Source of the DNA: Amphritea atlantica
GTDB lineage: Bacteria; Pseudomonadota; Gammaproteobacteria; Pseudomonadales; Balneatricaceae
Direction of reading: 5' to 3'
Length of the DNA stretch: 64,000 bases
NCBI GenBank assembly: GCA_024397875.1
Contig: CP073344.1
Span: forward strand, 2,719,001-2,783,000
The position numbers were made by a program, and so were the translations under genes. Below the pieces are notes generated by a model. That model was not told where the DNA came from and did not search any database. It saw only the letters and a list, made by a program, of their open reading frames with translations. Shown piece after piece: positions 17,787 to 26,361 of this stretch; the stretch's first letter is position 1, and each line of letters opens with the position of its first letter.

Positions 17787-18533
17787 AGGTATGAAATCTA
17801 TTGATTATTAACATTTTAATTGTGCGCATGCGCGTTTGTCTGCCGCAGGTTCTGCAGCTAAGGGGAGGTAACTATTTGAGAGTAAAGCAGAGTTTTGAAG
17901 CACGTCGTTTTTCATCCCCTGAAAACGCGCATGCGCGTTTTGGCACTTTCAACCGGCACACAATCTCACCTGTTGATATCCTTATCTTTCTGATTCTGCA
18001 ACACTTTAAAGGGTTATGCCAGTGACAAAGCGCGCTATTGTTCAGATCGGTGAGTGTCAAAGCGTGCCAGTCTTTCTGAGTTATCCCAATTAACTGTATA
18101 TATAGTCAGAAACATAAGGGAAATTATCCACAGCGAATGAGTGACGGTCGAAGACAAGAGAAAGAGGTTCAATATCCCCTCAGGGAGAAGGAAGCGCCGG
18201 GGGAAGTTTGGGGGCCCGATCATTGATTGGGTAAGAATTTAGTGCGGATTGAGTGAGGGGCAAAAAGTAACGGGTTGATCAGAAGTGAAATGAGTGACCA
18301 GAGGATATAAAAGATCGCCCCTGGTACCCAGAGGGCATGCTAAAGGGGCTCCTACAGTGAAAAAGTCAGCAGTAATCCCTATCACCCAGAGGGCATGCTA
18401 GCGTCACTCCCACAATTCCCGCTTTTTCGAGCAACAAGCCACGAGCTACGGCTCTTAAAACGCTTTTTCTAACAACTAGCAAGCGGCGAAGCCGCGTCTA
18501 GCGAGTCGCGAAGCGACGTTCTAGCGACTGCCG
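17787..18533. other. 747-base gap with short repeats and mini-hairpins
   Basis: No convincing gene. GCGCATGCGCGTTT occurs at 17822-17835 and again at 17928-17941, about 106 bases apart. ACCCAGAGGGCATGCTA is repeated at 18328-18344 and 18384-18400. 18460-18532 holds hairpins with a GAA loop, GCGGC-GAA-GCCGC and GTCGC-GAA-GCGAC, joined by TCTAGCGA-type linkers. Short open frames here lack ribosome sites. Confidence 0.5.
18460..18532. repeat. GAA-loop mini-hairpin cluster A
   Basis: Two consecutive hairpins with different stems but the same GAA loop and the same CTAGC-containing linkers. The related cluster B is at 37109-37247. Stem pairs change together (GCGGC/GCCGC, GTCGC/GCGAC). Confidence 0.6.
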
Positions 18534-18887
18534 TTATGACCCGCGATACGTAGAATAGCTATACGGCGAGATCAGCAGCGGCACATGGTAATGCTCATCT
18601 TCATCGGCAATACCGAAGCGCAGCACCACATCATCGAGAAAGGCAGGTTCCGGCAGTTCTACGCCCCGTTTACGGTAATAGCTGCCCACACTGAAGACCA
18701 GTTCGTAGACGCCCTTTGTGAAATCCTCACCCTCCAGCACCGGCTGATCGCAGCGACCATCGTCGTTGGTCAGGGTTGTGTGTAGCAGTTCGCGGCTATT
18801 GTCGCTGATACGGTAGAGCGCTACTGGTATTTCACTGCCGGGACAGCCGTGAGCCGAGTCCAGCACATGCGTGGTCAGATAACCCAT
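18534..18887 (-). CDS. uraH: 5-hydroxyisourate hydrolase (transthyretin-like)
   Basis: Hydrolyses 5-hydroxyisourate, the product of urate oxidation, to OHCU. The 117-residue protein is a typical HIUHase: LTTHVLDSAHGCPGS at residues 4-18 with the active-site histidine H7, a conserved HYHVPLLISPYSYSTYRGS end, and the diagnostic C-terminal YRGS tetrapeptide. It is transcribed divergently from puuE. A GAGG site precedes the ATG. Confidence 0.95.
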   Translation of the reverse strand: MGYLTTHVLDSAHGCPGSEIPVALYRISDNSRELLHTTLTNDDGRCDQPVLEGEDFTKGVYELVFSVGSYYRKRGVELPEPAFLDDVVLRFGIADEDEHYHVPLLISPYSYSTYRGS

Positions 18888-19016
18888 GAGTTATTCATCC
18901 TCTGTCTTTTATTTAATTTTTTTAACTTAAGCATTGGCAGTTCAGCCTAAACTGATCTGCAGATGACTACACTATAGAACAGGCGAAACGACTTTCACAG
19001 ACAATTGTAAGATTTA

Positions 19017-19026
19017 TTGTATACAT
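19017..19026. promoter_or_regulatory. TTGTATACAT operator, uraH side
   Basis: One mismatch from the perfect TTGTATACAA palindrome found upstream of the permease, puuE and GlcG-like genes. It lies 130 bases upstream of uraH. Confidence 0.55.
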
Positions 19027-19146
19027 TATTAACAAGGCATTATCACATACTGAAATCAAACCCTGAAACCACTGATATTAAAGGGATAGCGATATGTTCC
19101 AGGGTACTTTAGCCCGGATAGCCGGGAATTAAAGACGGTATGTAAC

Positions 19147-19175
19147 TTGTCATTATCTAAAATTATTGTATACAA
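19147..19175 (+). promoter_or_regulatory. predicted puuE promoter with TTGTATACAA operator
   Basis: A -35 TTGTCA (19147-19152) and a -10 TATACA (19169-19174) are spaced by 16 bases. The palindrome TTGTATACAA (19166-19175), extended to ATTGTATACAAT, covers the -10 box. Confidence 0.6.
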
Positions 19176-19247
19176 TGATTGCATACCAGTTTGGATTGAT
19201 CCATTATCTAATCCAATACACGCTTTCAGTTTTTAAGGAGTGCCCCC

Positions 19248-20171
19248 GTGAACAATGACTATCCTCGTGATCTGATCGGATATGGTAGCCACCCGCCTCA
19301 TCCATGCTGGCCCGGGCAGGCCCGTATCGCTATCTCATTTGTTCTCAACTACGAAGAGGGCGGTGAGCGCTGCATTCTGCATGGTGACAGCGAGTCCGAA
19401 GCGTTTCTGTCGGAGATGCCCGGTGCACAGCCGTTGCCCGGCGTACGCAATATGAGCATGGAGTCCTGTTATGAATACGGCAGTCGTGCCGGTGTCTGGC
19501 GGGTGCTGAAACTGTTCAGTAAGTATGATATTCCGCTGACTATTTTTGCCGTGGCGATGGCGATTGAGCGTCACCCGGAGGTGGCGAAAGCGATGGTCGA
19601 GGCCGGTCATGAGATCTGCAGCCACGGCTATCGCTGGATCGATTATCAGTATTTTGATGAGTCGGAAGAACGTGATCATCTGATGCGCGCCATTGATGTC
19701 ATCACTCAGGTGACCGGTCAGCGACCGCAGGGCTGGTACACCGGTCGCAACAGCCCCAACACCCGCAAGCTGGTGATGGAGGAAGGCGGCTTTATGTATG
19801 ACTCCGATGCCTATGATGATGACCTGCCCTACTGGGTCAACAATCAGGGCAAGGGACACCTGGTGATCCCCTACACACTGGACACCAATGATATGCGCTT
19901 TGCCACGCAACAGGGTTTTAACAGTGGCGAGCAGTTCTATCAATACCTGAAAGACAGCTTCGATACCCTGTACGCCGAAGGGGCCGACGCACCAAAAATG
20001 CTCTCAATCGGTCTGCACTGCCGCCTCATCGGACGGCCGGCACGGATCGCGGCACTGGAACGCTTTATCCGTTATGCCCAGAGCCATGAGCAGGTGTGGT
20101 TCAGTCGCCGCATCGATATTGCTGAACACTGGCACAGCCACCACCCCTTTAACCCGGAGACCGCGTCATGA
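19248..20171 (+). CDS. puuE: allantoinase PuuE (polysaccharide-deacetylase fold)
   Basis: Metal-independent-type allantoinase of the polysaccharide deacetylase fold, which opens allantoin to allantoate. The 307-residue length and the N-terminal RDLIGYGSHPPHPCWPGQAR match PuuE. The deacetylase landmarks EICSHGYRWIDYQ (about residue 123) and GWYTGRNSPNTR (about 163) are in place. The start is GTG, 6-7 bases after AAGGAG. Its last four bases overlap the uraD start (ATGA), so the two genes are translationally coupled. It leads the puuE-uraD-alc-allA-puuD operon. Confidence 0.95.
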   Translation: MNNDYPRDLIGYGSHPPHPCWPGQARIAISFVLNYEEGGERCILHGDSESEAFLSEMPGAQPLPGVRNMSMESCYEYGSRAGVWRVLKLFSKYDIPLTIFAVAMAIERHPEVAKAMVEAGHEICSHGYRWIDYQYFDESEERDHLMRAIDVITQVTGQRPQGWYTGRNSPNTRKLVMEEGGFMYDSDAYDDDLPYWVNNQGKGHLVIPYTLDTNDMRFATQQGFNSGEQFYQYLKDSFDTLYAEGADAPKMLSIGLHCRLIGRPARIAALERFIRYAQSHEQVWFSRRIDIAEHWHSHHPFNPETAS

Positions 20172-20689
20172 GTCATGCTCAGTTTCAACACTGCACCCCG
20201 AGTCAGATGAGCCGTGAAACCTTTATCCGTACTTTCGGCGACATTTATGAGCATTCAGCCTGGGTGGCAGAACAGGCCTATGACCTGGGAGTTGACAGCA
20301 ACTGCGATCAGATAGAGGCCCTGCATGGGCGCATGGCAAAGATATTGCTTGAGTCTGATCAACAATCTCAGCTGGATCTGATCAATGCTCACCCGGACCT
20401 GGCCGGTAAAGCCGCTATCGCCGGTGAGCTGACTGAATCTTCAACCTCAGAACAGGCCGGTGCGGGTATCAGTGAGTGCACCGCCGAAGAGTTTGCCCGT
20501 TTTACTCAGCTGAATGATGCGTATAAAGCAAAGTTTGGCTTTCCGTTCATTATGGCGGTCAAGGGCAGCAACCGGCACCAGATTCTGGCGGCCTTTGAGG
20601 AGCGCATTCATAACAATCCCGAGCAGGAGTTCAGCCGGGCATTGCAGGAAATCAACAAAATAGCGCAGTTCCGACTGCAGGCTATGTAA
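20168..20689 (+). CDS. uraD: OHCU decarboxylase
   Basis: Converts 2-oxo-4-hydroxy-4-carboxy-5-ureidoimidazoline to (S)-allantoin. This is the third step of urate breakdown, after PuuD and UraH. The 173-residue all-helical protein carries the catalytic-histidine motif [11 protein letters not shown] near residue 75, and [23 protein letters not shown] near residue 120. It overlaps puuE by 4 bases. Confidence 0.95.
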   Translation: MSHAQFQHCTPSQMSRETFIRTFGDIYEHSAWVAEQAYDLGVDSNCDQIEALHGRMAKILLESDQQSQLDLINAHPDLAGKAAIAGELTESSTSEQAGAGISECTAEEFARFTQLNDAYKAKFGFPFIMAVKGSNRHQILAAFEERIHNNPEQEFSRALQEINKIAQFRLQAM

Positions 20690-20717
20690 CCAATTTTTTG
20701 CCAGAACGAGACAGATA

Positions 20718-21704
20718 ATGACAACAACATTTGAGAAGCACATCAACCTGGCTGACGCCCGTCTGGGCAGCAAGGCGATTTTTGTAACCGACGACTGGTT
20801 TGCCGCCGTCGACCGGATGCTGCAACCGGAAGCCCCGGTGTGGAAAGAGGGCGTTTTTGATGACAACGGCAAGTGGATGGATGGCTGGGAATCCCGCCGT
20901 AAGCGCTTTGAGGGCTATGATTACACTATCATCCGCCTCGGTGTCCCCGGCGTGATCAAAGGTGTCGATATCGATACCTCATTCTTCACCGGCAACTACC
21001 CGCCCTCTGCATCGCTGGAAGCCTGCTTCTGTCAGGACGGAGATCCGGCAGAAGATGCTGAATGGACCGAACTCCTGAGTGCGGTCAGCCTGAATGGTGA
21101 CAGCCAGCACCTGCACGCCATCAATAATGACCAGCCCTGGACCCATATCCGCTTTAATATCTTCCCGGATGGCGGGGTTGCCCGTCTCAGAGTCTATGGC
21201 ACGCCTTATCTGAACTGGTCTGAGATCGGCAGCGAGCAGGAGATCGATCTGGCGTCTTCCCTCAACGGTGGCCGGGCGCTGGCCTGCAGTGACGAACACT
21301 TCGGCAAGATGAGCAACATTCTTAATCCCGGACGTGGGGTTAACATGGGCGACGGCTGGGAAACCGCCCGCCGACGCACCCCGGGAAATGACTGGGTCAT
21401 CGTGGCGCTGGGTCATCCGGGAGAGATCAGTCGTATCGTGGTCGATACCCTGCACTTTAAGGGCAACTACCCGGACAGCTGTTCCATTCAGGCAGCCTTC
21501 GTGAAAGGCGGCACCGATGAACAGATCGAAACCCAGAGCCTGTTCTGGAAGGAGCTGCTGCCCTCACAGAAACTGGAGATGCATCAGGAACATGAGTTTG
21601 CTGAGCAGATCAACCGGCTGGGACCGATCACCCATATCCGCCTGAACATCTTCCCGGATGGTGGCGTCAGCCGGCTGAGGCTGTTTGGCCATATTTCTGA
21701 CTAA
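20718..21704 (+). CDS. alc: allantoicase
   Basis: Hydrolyses allantoate to ureidoglycolate and urea. The 328-residue protein is two tandem allantoicase repeats. Repeat 1 has DGWESRRKR near residue 54 and [13 protein letters not shown] near 150; repeat 2 has DGWETARRR near 213 and [13 protein letters not shown] near 313. Together with allA this makes the pathway the allantoicase branch, releasing two ureas and one glyoxylate per allantoin, rather than the ureidoglycine branch. Confidence 0.95.
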   Translation: MTTTFEKHINLADARLGSKAIFVTDDWFAAVDRMLQPEAPVWKEGVFDDNGKWMDGWESRRKRFEGYDYTIIRLGVPGVIKGVDIDTSFFTGNYPPSASLEACFCQDGDPAEDAEWTELLSAVSLNGDSQHLHAINNDQPWTHIRFNIFPDGGVARLRVYGTPYLNWSEIGSEQEIDLASSLNGGRALACSDEHFGKMSNILNPGRGVNMGDGWETARRRTPGNDWVIVALGHPGEISRIVVDTLHFKGNYPDSCSIQAAFVKGGTDEQIETQSLFWKELLPSQKLEMHQEHEFAEQINRLGPITHIRLNIFPDGGVSRLRLFGHISD

Positions 21705-21742
21705 GAGCTACCGACTGAGAACTAAGGACTAAGGTGCTTTAA

Positions 21743-22261
21743 ATGACTGAACAAACCAGGCTGACTCTCACACCGGAGCCACTGACCGCCGCGGCATTTG
21801 CCCCCTACGGCACGGTCATTGAGACCCGTGATCGTGACTTTTTCATGATCAACAATGGCTCTACCCAGCGCTTTCACCGCTTAGCCGAGGTGATGCTGGG
21901 TAAGCCGGGCGACCGTGGAATAATCAGTATTTTCCGCGCTCAGGGACTGGCGCTGCCGCTGCGGATCAAACTGCTGGAACGGCATCCGTTTGGCAGCCAG
22001 GCGTTTATTCCCCTGAAGCAGAACCCGTTTCTGATCATCGTTGCTGACCCCGGCGAGGTACCGCAGCGGGATAAGATCCGCGCCTTTATCACCGATGGCA
22101 GCCAGGGGATCAATTATCACCCCGGCGTCTGGCATCACCCGGTTTTAAGCTGTGTCCCGGAAGATGACTTTCTGGTGGTCGACCGCGAGGGTGAAGGCAA
22201 TAACTGTGATGAGTATTTCTTTGCTGAAGACACTGAGATAGTCCTTGAGAATAGTGCTTGA
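21743..22261 (+). CDS. allA: ureidoglycolate lyase
   Basis: Cleaves ureidoglycolate to glyoxylate and urea, the last step of the pathway here. The 172-residue cupin-like protein shows the family motifs ERHPFGSQAFIPL near residue 78 and NYHPGVWHHPVL near 119. The glyoxylate it makes is the substrate of the bhc cluster 8-10 kb downstream. A short CTAAG-rich repeat lies in the 38-base gap before its start. Confidence 0.95.
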   Translation: MTEQTRLTLTPEPLTAAAFAPYGTVIETRDRDFFMINNGSTQRFHRLAEVMLGKPGDRGIISIFRAQGLALPLRIKLLERHPFGSQAFIPLKQNPFLIIVADPGEVPQRDKIRAFITDGSQGINYHPGVWHHPVLSCVPEDDFLVVDREGEGNNCDEYFFAEDTEIVLENSA

Positions 22262-22363
22262 GTCAGATCACTGAGCAGCAAATAGCGACCAAAGCACAAC
22301 AAGAACATTAACATCTTTGGCCTTTAGCAAACGCGATAAGCGCCACTATATGAGGAGTAAACC

Positions 22364-23539
22364 ATGGATCCCCATATCACTGAATGGTTAAACCTGGCGG
22401 TACGCTGGGTACATATGATTACCGGTATCGCCTGGATCGGCGCGTCCTTCTATTTCGTCTGGCTGGAGAACCATCTGGACCGCAGCAACCCACGGGAAGG
22501 ATTATCCGGCGATCTGTGGGCGATCCACGGCGGCGGTATCTACCACCTGGAGAAGTACAAACTTGCCCCGCCGAAGATGCCGGAGCAACTGCACTGGTTT
22601 AAATGGGAAGCCTATGCCACCTTCCTGTCAGGCTTTACCCTGCTGGCGGTCGTCTATTACCTCAATGCGCAACTCTATCTGGTGGCACCCGGTTCGGGTA
22701 TCAGCTCTGCGGCGGCCATCGGCATTAGTGTCGCAAGCCTGCTCGCTGGCTGGTTTATCTACACTGTCCTGTGTGACTCTCCACTGGGTAAAACCCCGGC
22801 ACTGCTGGGCCTGGTGCTGTTTGTCCTGCTGATCGCAGCCGCCTGGGGCCTGACTCAGGTATTCAGTGGCCGTGCCGCGTTCCTGCATATTGGCGCCATT
22901 ATCGGCACCATCATGGTGGGTAACGTCTTCCGCGTGATTATGCCGGCACAAACCGCTTTGGTTGGCGCCATAAACGCAGGGCGTGAGCCCGACCCGGCAC
23001 TGCCAGCGAAAGGCTTACTGCGCTCACGACACAACAACTACTTCACGCTGCCGGTGCTGTTCATCATGATCAGTAATCATTTCCCCAGCACTTACAGCTT
23101 TGAATATAACTGGGCCATTCTCGCCGGGCTGGCGGTACTCAGTGTGCTGGTGCGTCACTACTTCAACACCCGTCACGAAAGTCAGAAGTATGTCTGGACG
23201 ATTCCGGCCGCAGCACTTGGCATGATCGCCCTGGCCTTTGTCACCGCACCGAAGACCGCAGAAGTATCAACGAACCAGGTCAGCTTTACTCAGGTCAAGC
23301 AGATCATCGATGAGCGCTGCTCGGTATGCCATTCAGCCACCCCAACCTTTGCCGGTTTTACCGCCGCACCGGCCGGAGTCATGCTGGATGATGCGCAGCA
23401 GATCCGGATGCTGGCCCCCAGAATCCAGGCGCAATCGATTACCACTCAGGCGATGCCGCTGGGGAATATCACCCAGATGACACAGCAGGAACGCGACCTG
23501 CTGGGCACCTGGATTGCTCAGGGTGCCCTGACTGAGTAA
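22364..23539 (+). CDS. puuD: urate hydroxylase PuuD with C-terminal cytochrome c domain
   Basis: Membrane-bound urate hydroxylase of the PuuD type, which oxidises urate to 5-hydroxyisourate while passing electrons to a fused cytochrome c. Eight or nine hydrophobic segments fill residues 1-300, beginning with a WVHMITGIAWIGASFYF helix. A C-terminal c-type domain follows with the haem motif CSVCH at residues 319-323 and a methionine-containing segment (AMPLGNITQMTQQER). This replaces soluble uricase in the window. It ends the operon and is followed by a terminator. Confidence 0.93.
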   Translation: MDPHITEWLNLAVRWVHMITGIAWIGASFYFVWLENHLDRSNPREGLSGDLWAIHGGGIYHLEKYKLAPPKMPEQLHWFKWEAYATFLSGFTLLAVVYYLNAQLYLVAPGSGISSAAAIGISVASLLAGWFIYTVLCDSPLGKTPALLGLVLFVLLIAAAWGLTQVFSGRAAFLHIGAIIGTIMVGNVFRVIMPAQTALVGAINAGREPDPALPAKGLLRSRHNNYFTLPVLFIMISNHFPSTYSFEYNWAILAGLAVLSVLVRHYFNTRHESQKYVWTIPAAALGMIALAFVTAPKTAEVSTNQVSFTQVKQIIDERCSVCHSATPTFAGFTAAPAGVMLDDAQQIRMLAPRIQAQSITTQAMPLGNITQMTQQERDLLGTWIAQGALTE

Positions 23540-23570
23540 CATCGCTACGCGTCTTTCATATAACACACTA

Positions 23571-23606
23571 AAAAGCCCTGTTTACCCAACGGGGCTTTTG
23601 TTTTTT
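23571..23606 (+). terminator. Rho-independent terminator after puuD
   Basis: AAAAGCCC (23571-23578) pairs with GGGCTTTT (23592-23599) around a loop, followed by a T-rich run. Confidence 0.8.
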
Positions 23607-23740
23607 AGCACTCTTCCGACTGCCGAACTTATTCCAAGTGCCCCCATGCCCCACTTGAGCCGGGTTCAGTGCGGGTGATACCATTGCCCGGCAGCTGACC
23701 GTCACGGTTCAATAATAATAAAACAGGATAAGGTAAGCCG

Positions 23741-24367
23741 ATGGCTAAAATAAGGGAACGTAACCGGGAGCTGATTATTCAGGCTGCCAGTGAAATTTTT
23801 GCCGCTCAGGGTTTTGCCGCGACCAAAACCGTGGATATAGCCGAACAGGCAGGCCTGCCCAAGGCAAACGTTTACTATTATTTTAAGAGCAAGAAAAACC
23901 TCTACCGCAGCGTTATTGAAAGCGTGATTGAGCCACTGCTTCAGGCTGCCACCCCGTTTTATCAGGATGATGATCCGGCAACCGTACTGGAGCAGTATAT
24001 CCGTGCCAAAATACGGGTTTCCCAACAACACCCTTCCGCCTCCAAGGTGTTTGCCAGTGAGATCATGCACGGGGCCCCTCACCTGCCCGATGATATCGCG
24101 GCACAGATGATGGAACAGACCCGTGTCAGCAGTCATAAGATTCAGTCCTGGATTGACCGGGGACTGATGGACCCGGTTGATCCGCACCACCTGCTGTTTA
24201 CCATCTGGGCTTCAACACAGACCTATGCCGACTTCGACTGGCAGATATCCAGGGTCACCGGCAAGGATAAAATGACTCAGCGGGACTACGATATCGCGGC
24301 AGATCAGCTGACCCGGCTGATACTCAAAGGTTGCGGTGTACAGGCCATTCAAATGTCAGGCGCTTAA
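23741..24367 (+). CDS. TetR-family regulator, RutR-like
   Basis: A 208-residue TetR-type regulator. The HTH lies at residues 12-60 (IIQAASEIFAAQGF, TKTVDIAEQAGLPKANVYYYF), and the C-terminal part resembles the RutR/YcdC ligand-binding domain (EIMHGAPHLPDDIA near residue 108, then HLLFTIWASTQTYADF). RutR responds to uracil and links purine and pyrimidine metabolism, so a nucleobase ligand is plausible. It is separately transcribed after the puuD terminator and convergent with the GlcG-like gene. Confidence 0.85.
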   Translation: MAKIRERNRELIIQAASEIFAAQGFAATKTVDIAEQAGLPKANVYYYFKSKKNLYRSVIESVIEPLLQAATPFYQDDDPATVLEQYIRAKIRVSQQHPSASKVFASEIMHGAPHLPDDIAAQMMEQTRVSSHKIQSWIDRGLMDPVDPHHLLFTIWASTQTYADFDWQISRVTGKDKMTQRDYDIAADQLTRLILKGCGVQAIQMSGA

Positions 24368-24371
24368 TCAC

Positions 24372-24406
24372 AAAAAAGCCCCCGTCTTCACGGAGGCTCT
24401 CTTTGT
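24372..24406. terminator. terminator between TetR gene and GlcG-like gene
   Basis: AAAAAAGCCCCCG..CGGAGGCTCTCTTT forms a short stem (AGCC and CCG against CGG and GGCT) with A and T runs on either side, so it may work in both directions for the convergent genes. Confidence 0.6.
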
Positions 24407-24425
24407 TGGCTTAAATAACGCTGCG

Positions 24426-24863
24426 TTACACGCTGCCCGCATCGGCAACCAGCCCGGCTGCCTGAATCCCGGTAATCGCACAGAGTTCATCGACATCGGA
24501 CAGGTCACCACTGACCCCCACAGCGCCGACCACCTCATTATCACTGTTTCGCACCAGCACTCCGCCCGCAACCGGCACCAGATGTCCCTGAGCCAGCGTG
24601 GTTAACGATGCGATAAACGCCGGACGTTCCAGTGCGTCCCGACCCAGTTCACGGGATGACTTGCCCATCGCGACCGCACCCCATGCCTTACCGATCGCGA
24701 TGTCCGGGCGCAGCATACTCGAACCGTCCTGACGCTGCAGCGAAATCAGCTTTCCGGCGCTATCCAGAATCGCCACCGTTAACGGTGACGCACTCAGCTC
24801 ACGGCTTTTACCAAATGCAGCCTGGGTGATTGCTATTGAACTTTCCAGATCAAGTCTGACCAT
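24426..24863 (-). CDS. GlcG/HbpS-family (DUF336) protein
   Basis: A 145-residue protein of the GlcG/HbpS (DUF336) family. The family core is clear: LTVAILDSAGKLISLQRQDGSS near residue 28, ARPDIAIGKAWGAVAMG-like region near 50, then PVAGGVLVRNSDNEVVGAVGVSG near 96. Relatives bind haem or accompany glycolate and propanediol oxidation genes, but the biochemical role is unsettled. A perfect TTGTATACAA operator lies 126 bases upstream, which ties it to the purine regulon of this window. Possible partners are the haem-containing PuuD or glyoxylate metabolism; this is inference. Confidence 0.85.
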   Translation of the reverse strand: MVRLDLESSIAITQAAFGKSRELSASPLTVAILDSAGKLISLQRQDGSSMLRPDIAIGKAWGAVAMGKSSRELGRDALERPAFIASLTTLAQGHLVPVAGGVLVRNSDNEVVGAVGVSGDLSDVDELCAITGIQAAGLVADAGSV

Positions 24864-24988
24864 CAGTGTTACCTCTTAAATATTAATTTTATTATTTGAG
24901 AAATCTGATCGTTGGGCGCTGACGGCTATTCTGGCTCAGCGGTAGATAAAACGACTGTATAGATAAAACATACATTTATACCAAAGCA

Positions 24989-24998
24989 TTGTATACAA
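24989..24998. promoter_or_regulatory. TTGTATACAA operator upstream of the GlcG-like gene
   Basis: Perfect palindrome. On the minus strand a TTGACT (25007-25002) lies 3 bases before it, the same arrangement as at the purine permease, although the matching -10 box is less clear. Confidence 0.55.
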
Positions 24999-25050
24999 AA
25001 TAGTCAACATATTGTTGCCACGATATGAAACGAGTTCACCCTGCAACAAG

Positions 25051-25079
25051 TTGACCTTAAAGTCAGGATTAACCACAAT
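25051..25079 (+). promoter_or_regulatory. predicted promoter of the small RNA candidate
   Basis: TTGACC (25051-25056) and CACAAT (25074-25079) are exactly 17 bases apart and point into a region with no protein gene but with its own terminator at 25208-25239. Confidence 0.4.
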
Positions 25080-25085
25080 AGCCGT

Positions 25086-25240
25086 GACACAATGACGTTT
25101 TATCCTGGGATCCTTCTCTCAGGTTTATCCGCTCACGGTGTTATGTCTTCACCGTCAACCTATCCATTGCCGGTGAGATTCTTGTTGACTCCCCTTTCGA
25201 GGGTTTTAAGACCGTCAGGGAGCTGATGGTCTTTTTTTTG
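25086..25240 (+). ncRNA. candidate intergenic small RNA
   Basis: About 155 bases between a plausible promoter and a strong Rho-independent terminator, without an open frame. It can form CCTG..CAGG (about 25108-25127), ACGGTG..CACCGT (about 25136-25157) and CCCT-TTCG-AGGG (about 25192-25203) hairpins before the terminator. I do not recognise the family. The call rests on the orphan terminator and the folding, not on conservation. Confidence 0.35.
25208..25239 (+). terminator. orphan Rho-independent terminator
   Basis: AAGACCGTCA (25208-25217) pairs with TGATGGTCTT (25224-25233), one G-T wobble, followed by a run of eight T (25232-25239). No protein gene precedes it on this strand. Confidence 0.75.
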
Positions 25241-25254
25241 TGATTTTTAAGGTA

Positions 25255-26235
25255 CCGGTTTCATTGCGGGGTTTAGTTATAGGTTTAATCGTAGGAGCTG
25301 CATCCTGCAGCCATTTATCTACACATCGGCACCCACCATCGCCGCTGGAAGCGGCTCCCACAAAAGCGGTTAGATCATCGATTTCATTGCGGGGTTAAAT
25401 TGTAGGTTTAATCGTAGGAGCTGCATCCTGCAGCGATTTAACTATCCACCGGCACCCACAATCGCCGCTGGAAGCGGCTCCCAAAAAAGCGGTTAGATCA
25501 TCGATTTCATTGCGGGATTTAATCGTAGGCTCAATCGTAGGAGCTGCATCCTGCAGCGATTTAACTATCCACCGGCACCCACAATTGCCGCTGGAAGCGG
25601 CTCCCACAAAAGCGGTTTGATTGTAGGCTCAATCGTAGGAGCTGCATCCTGCAGCGATTTAACTATCCACCGGCACACACCGGCACCCACAATCGCGCCT
25701 GGAAGGTGCTCCTACAACAGCGGTTAGATCATCGATTTCATTGCGGGGTTAAATTGTAGGTTTAATCGTAGGAGCTGCATCTTGCAGCGATTTAACTATC
25801 CACCGGCACCCACAATCGCCGCTGGAAGCGGCTCCCACAAAAGCGGTTTGATTGTCGGCTCAATCGTAGGAGCTGCATCCTGCAGCGATTTAACTATCCA
25901 CCGACACCCACAATCGCCGCTGGAAGCGGCTCCCACAAAAGCGGTTTGATTGTAGGCTCAATCGTAGGAGCTGCATCCTGCAGCGATTTAGCTACACACC
26001 GGCACATACAATCGCCGCTGGAAGCGGCTCCCACAAAAGCGGTTAGATTGTAGGTTTAATCGTAGGAGCTGCATCCTGCAGCGATTTATCTACTCACCGG
26101 CACCCACAATCGCCGCTGGAAGCGGCTCCCACAAAAGCGGTTTGATTGTCGGCTCAATCGTAGGAGCTGCATCCTGCAGCGATTTAGCTACACACCGGCA
26201 CACACAATCGCCGCTGGAAGCGGCTCCCACAAAAG
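25255..26235. repeat. tandem array of about 98-bp palindromic units
   Basis: Nine copies of GTAGGAGCTGCATCCTGCAG begin at 25291, 25414, 25537, 25635, 25768, 25866, 25964, 26062 and 26160. The last five steps are exactly 98 bases; longer steps (123 or 133) contain an extra GATCATCGATTTCATTGCGGGG-type insert or related sequence. Each unit has a second palindromic part, GCCGCTGGAAGCGGC. This is a REP-type amplification, not CRISPR, because the spacers are themselves conserved. Open frames through it are repeats of one peptide and are not genes. Confidence 0.9.
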
Positions 26236-26307
26236 ATACGACCACCCTATGTTTTTCCGGAGCCCGGACAAGCGTAGCGTTCGGACAACGAGCCACGATC
26301 TTTAAAA

Positions 26308-26317
26308 TTGTGTACAA
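26308..26317. promoter_or_regulatory. TTGTGTACAA operator-like site before the HAD gene
   Basis: Differs by one base from TTGTATACAA and lies 45 bases before the HAD phosphatase start. It may bring that gene under the same regulator; weak evidence. Confidence 0.35.
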
Positions 26318-26361
26318 TATCACCCCAGTCTCTTCAACCCGATATACACGAAGATAAACCC

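Larger units (their letters stand above)
18888..19247. promoter_or_regulatory. divergent uraH / puuE control region
   Basis: A 360-base AT-rich gap. It carries two copies of the putative GntR/FCD operator, at 19017-19026 (TTGTATACAT) and 19166-19175 (TTGTATACAA), one for each divergent transcript. An AAGGAG site precedes the GTG start of puuE. Confidence 0.7.

Noticed and set aside
17801..18223. Short frames on both strands in the 17.8-18.5 kb gap
   Set aside because: No ribosome sites, and they cross the GCGCATGCGC repeats.
25255..26235. CRISPR array
   Set aside because: The intervals between repeats are themselves conserved and palindromic, and no cas gene is present.
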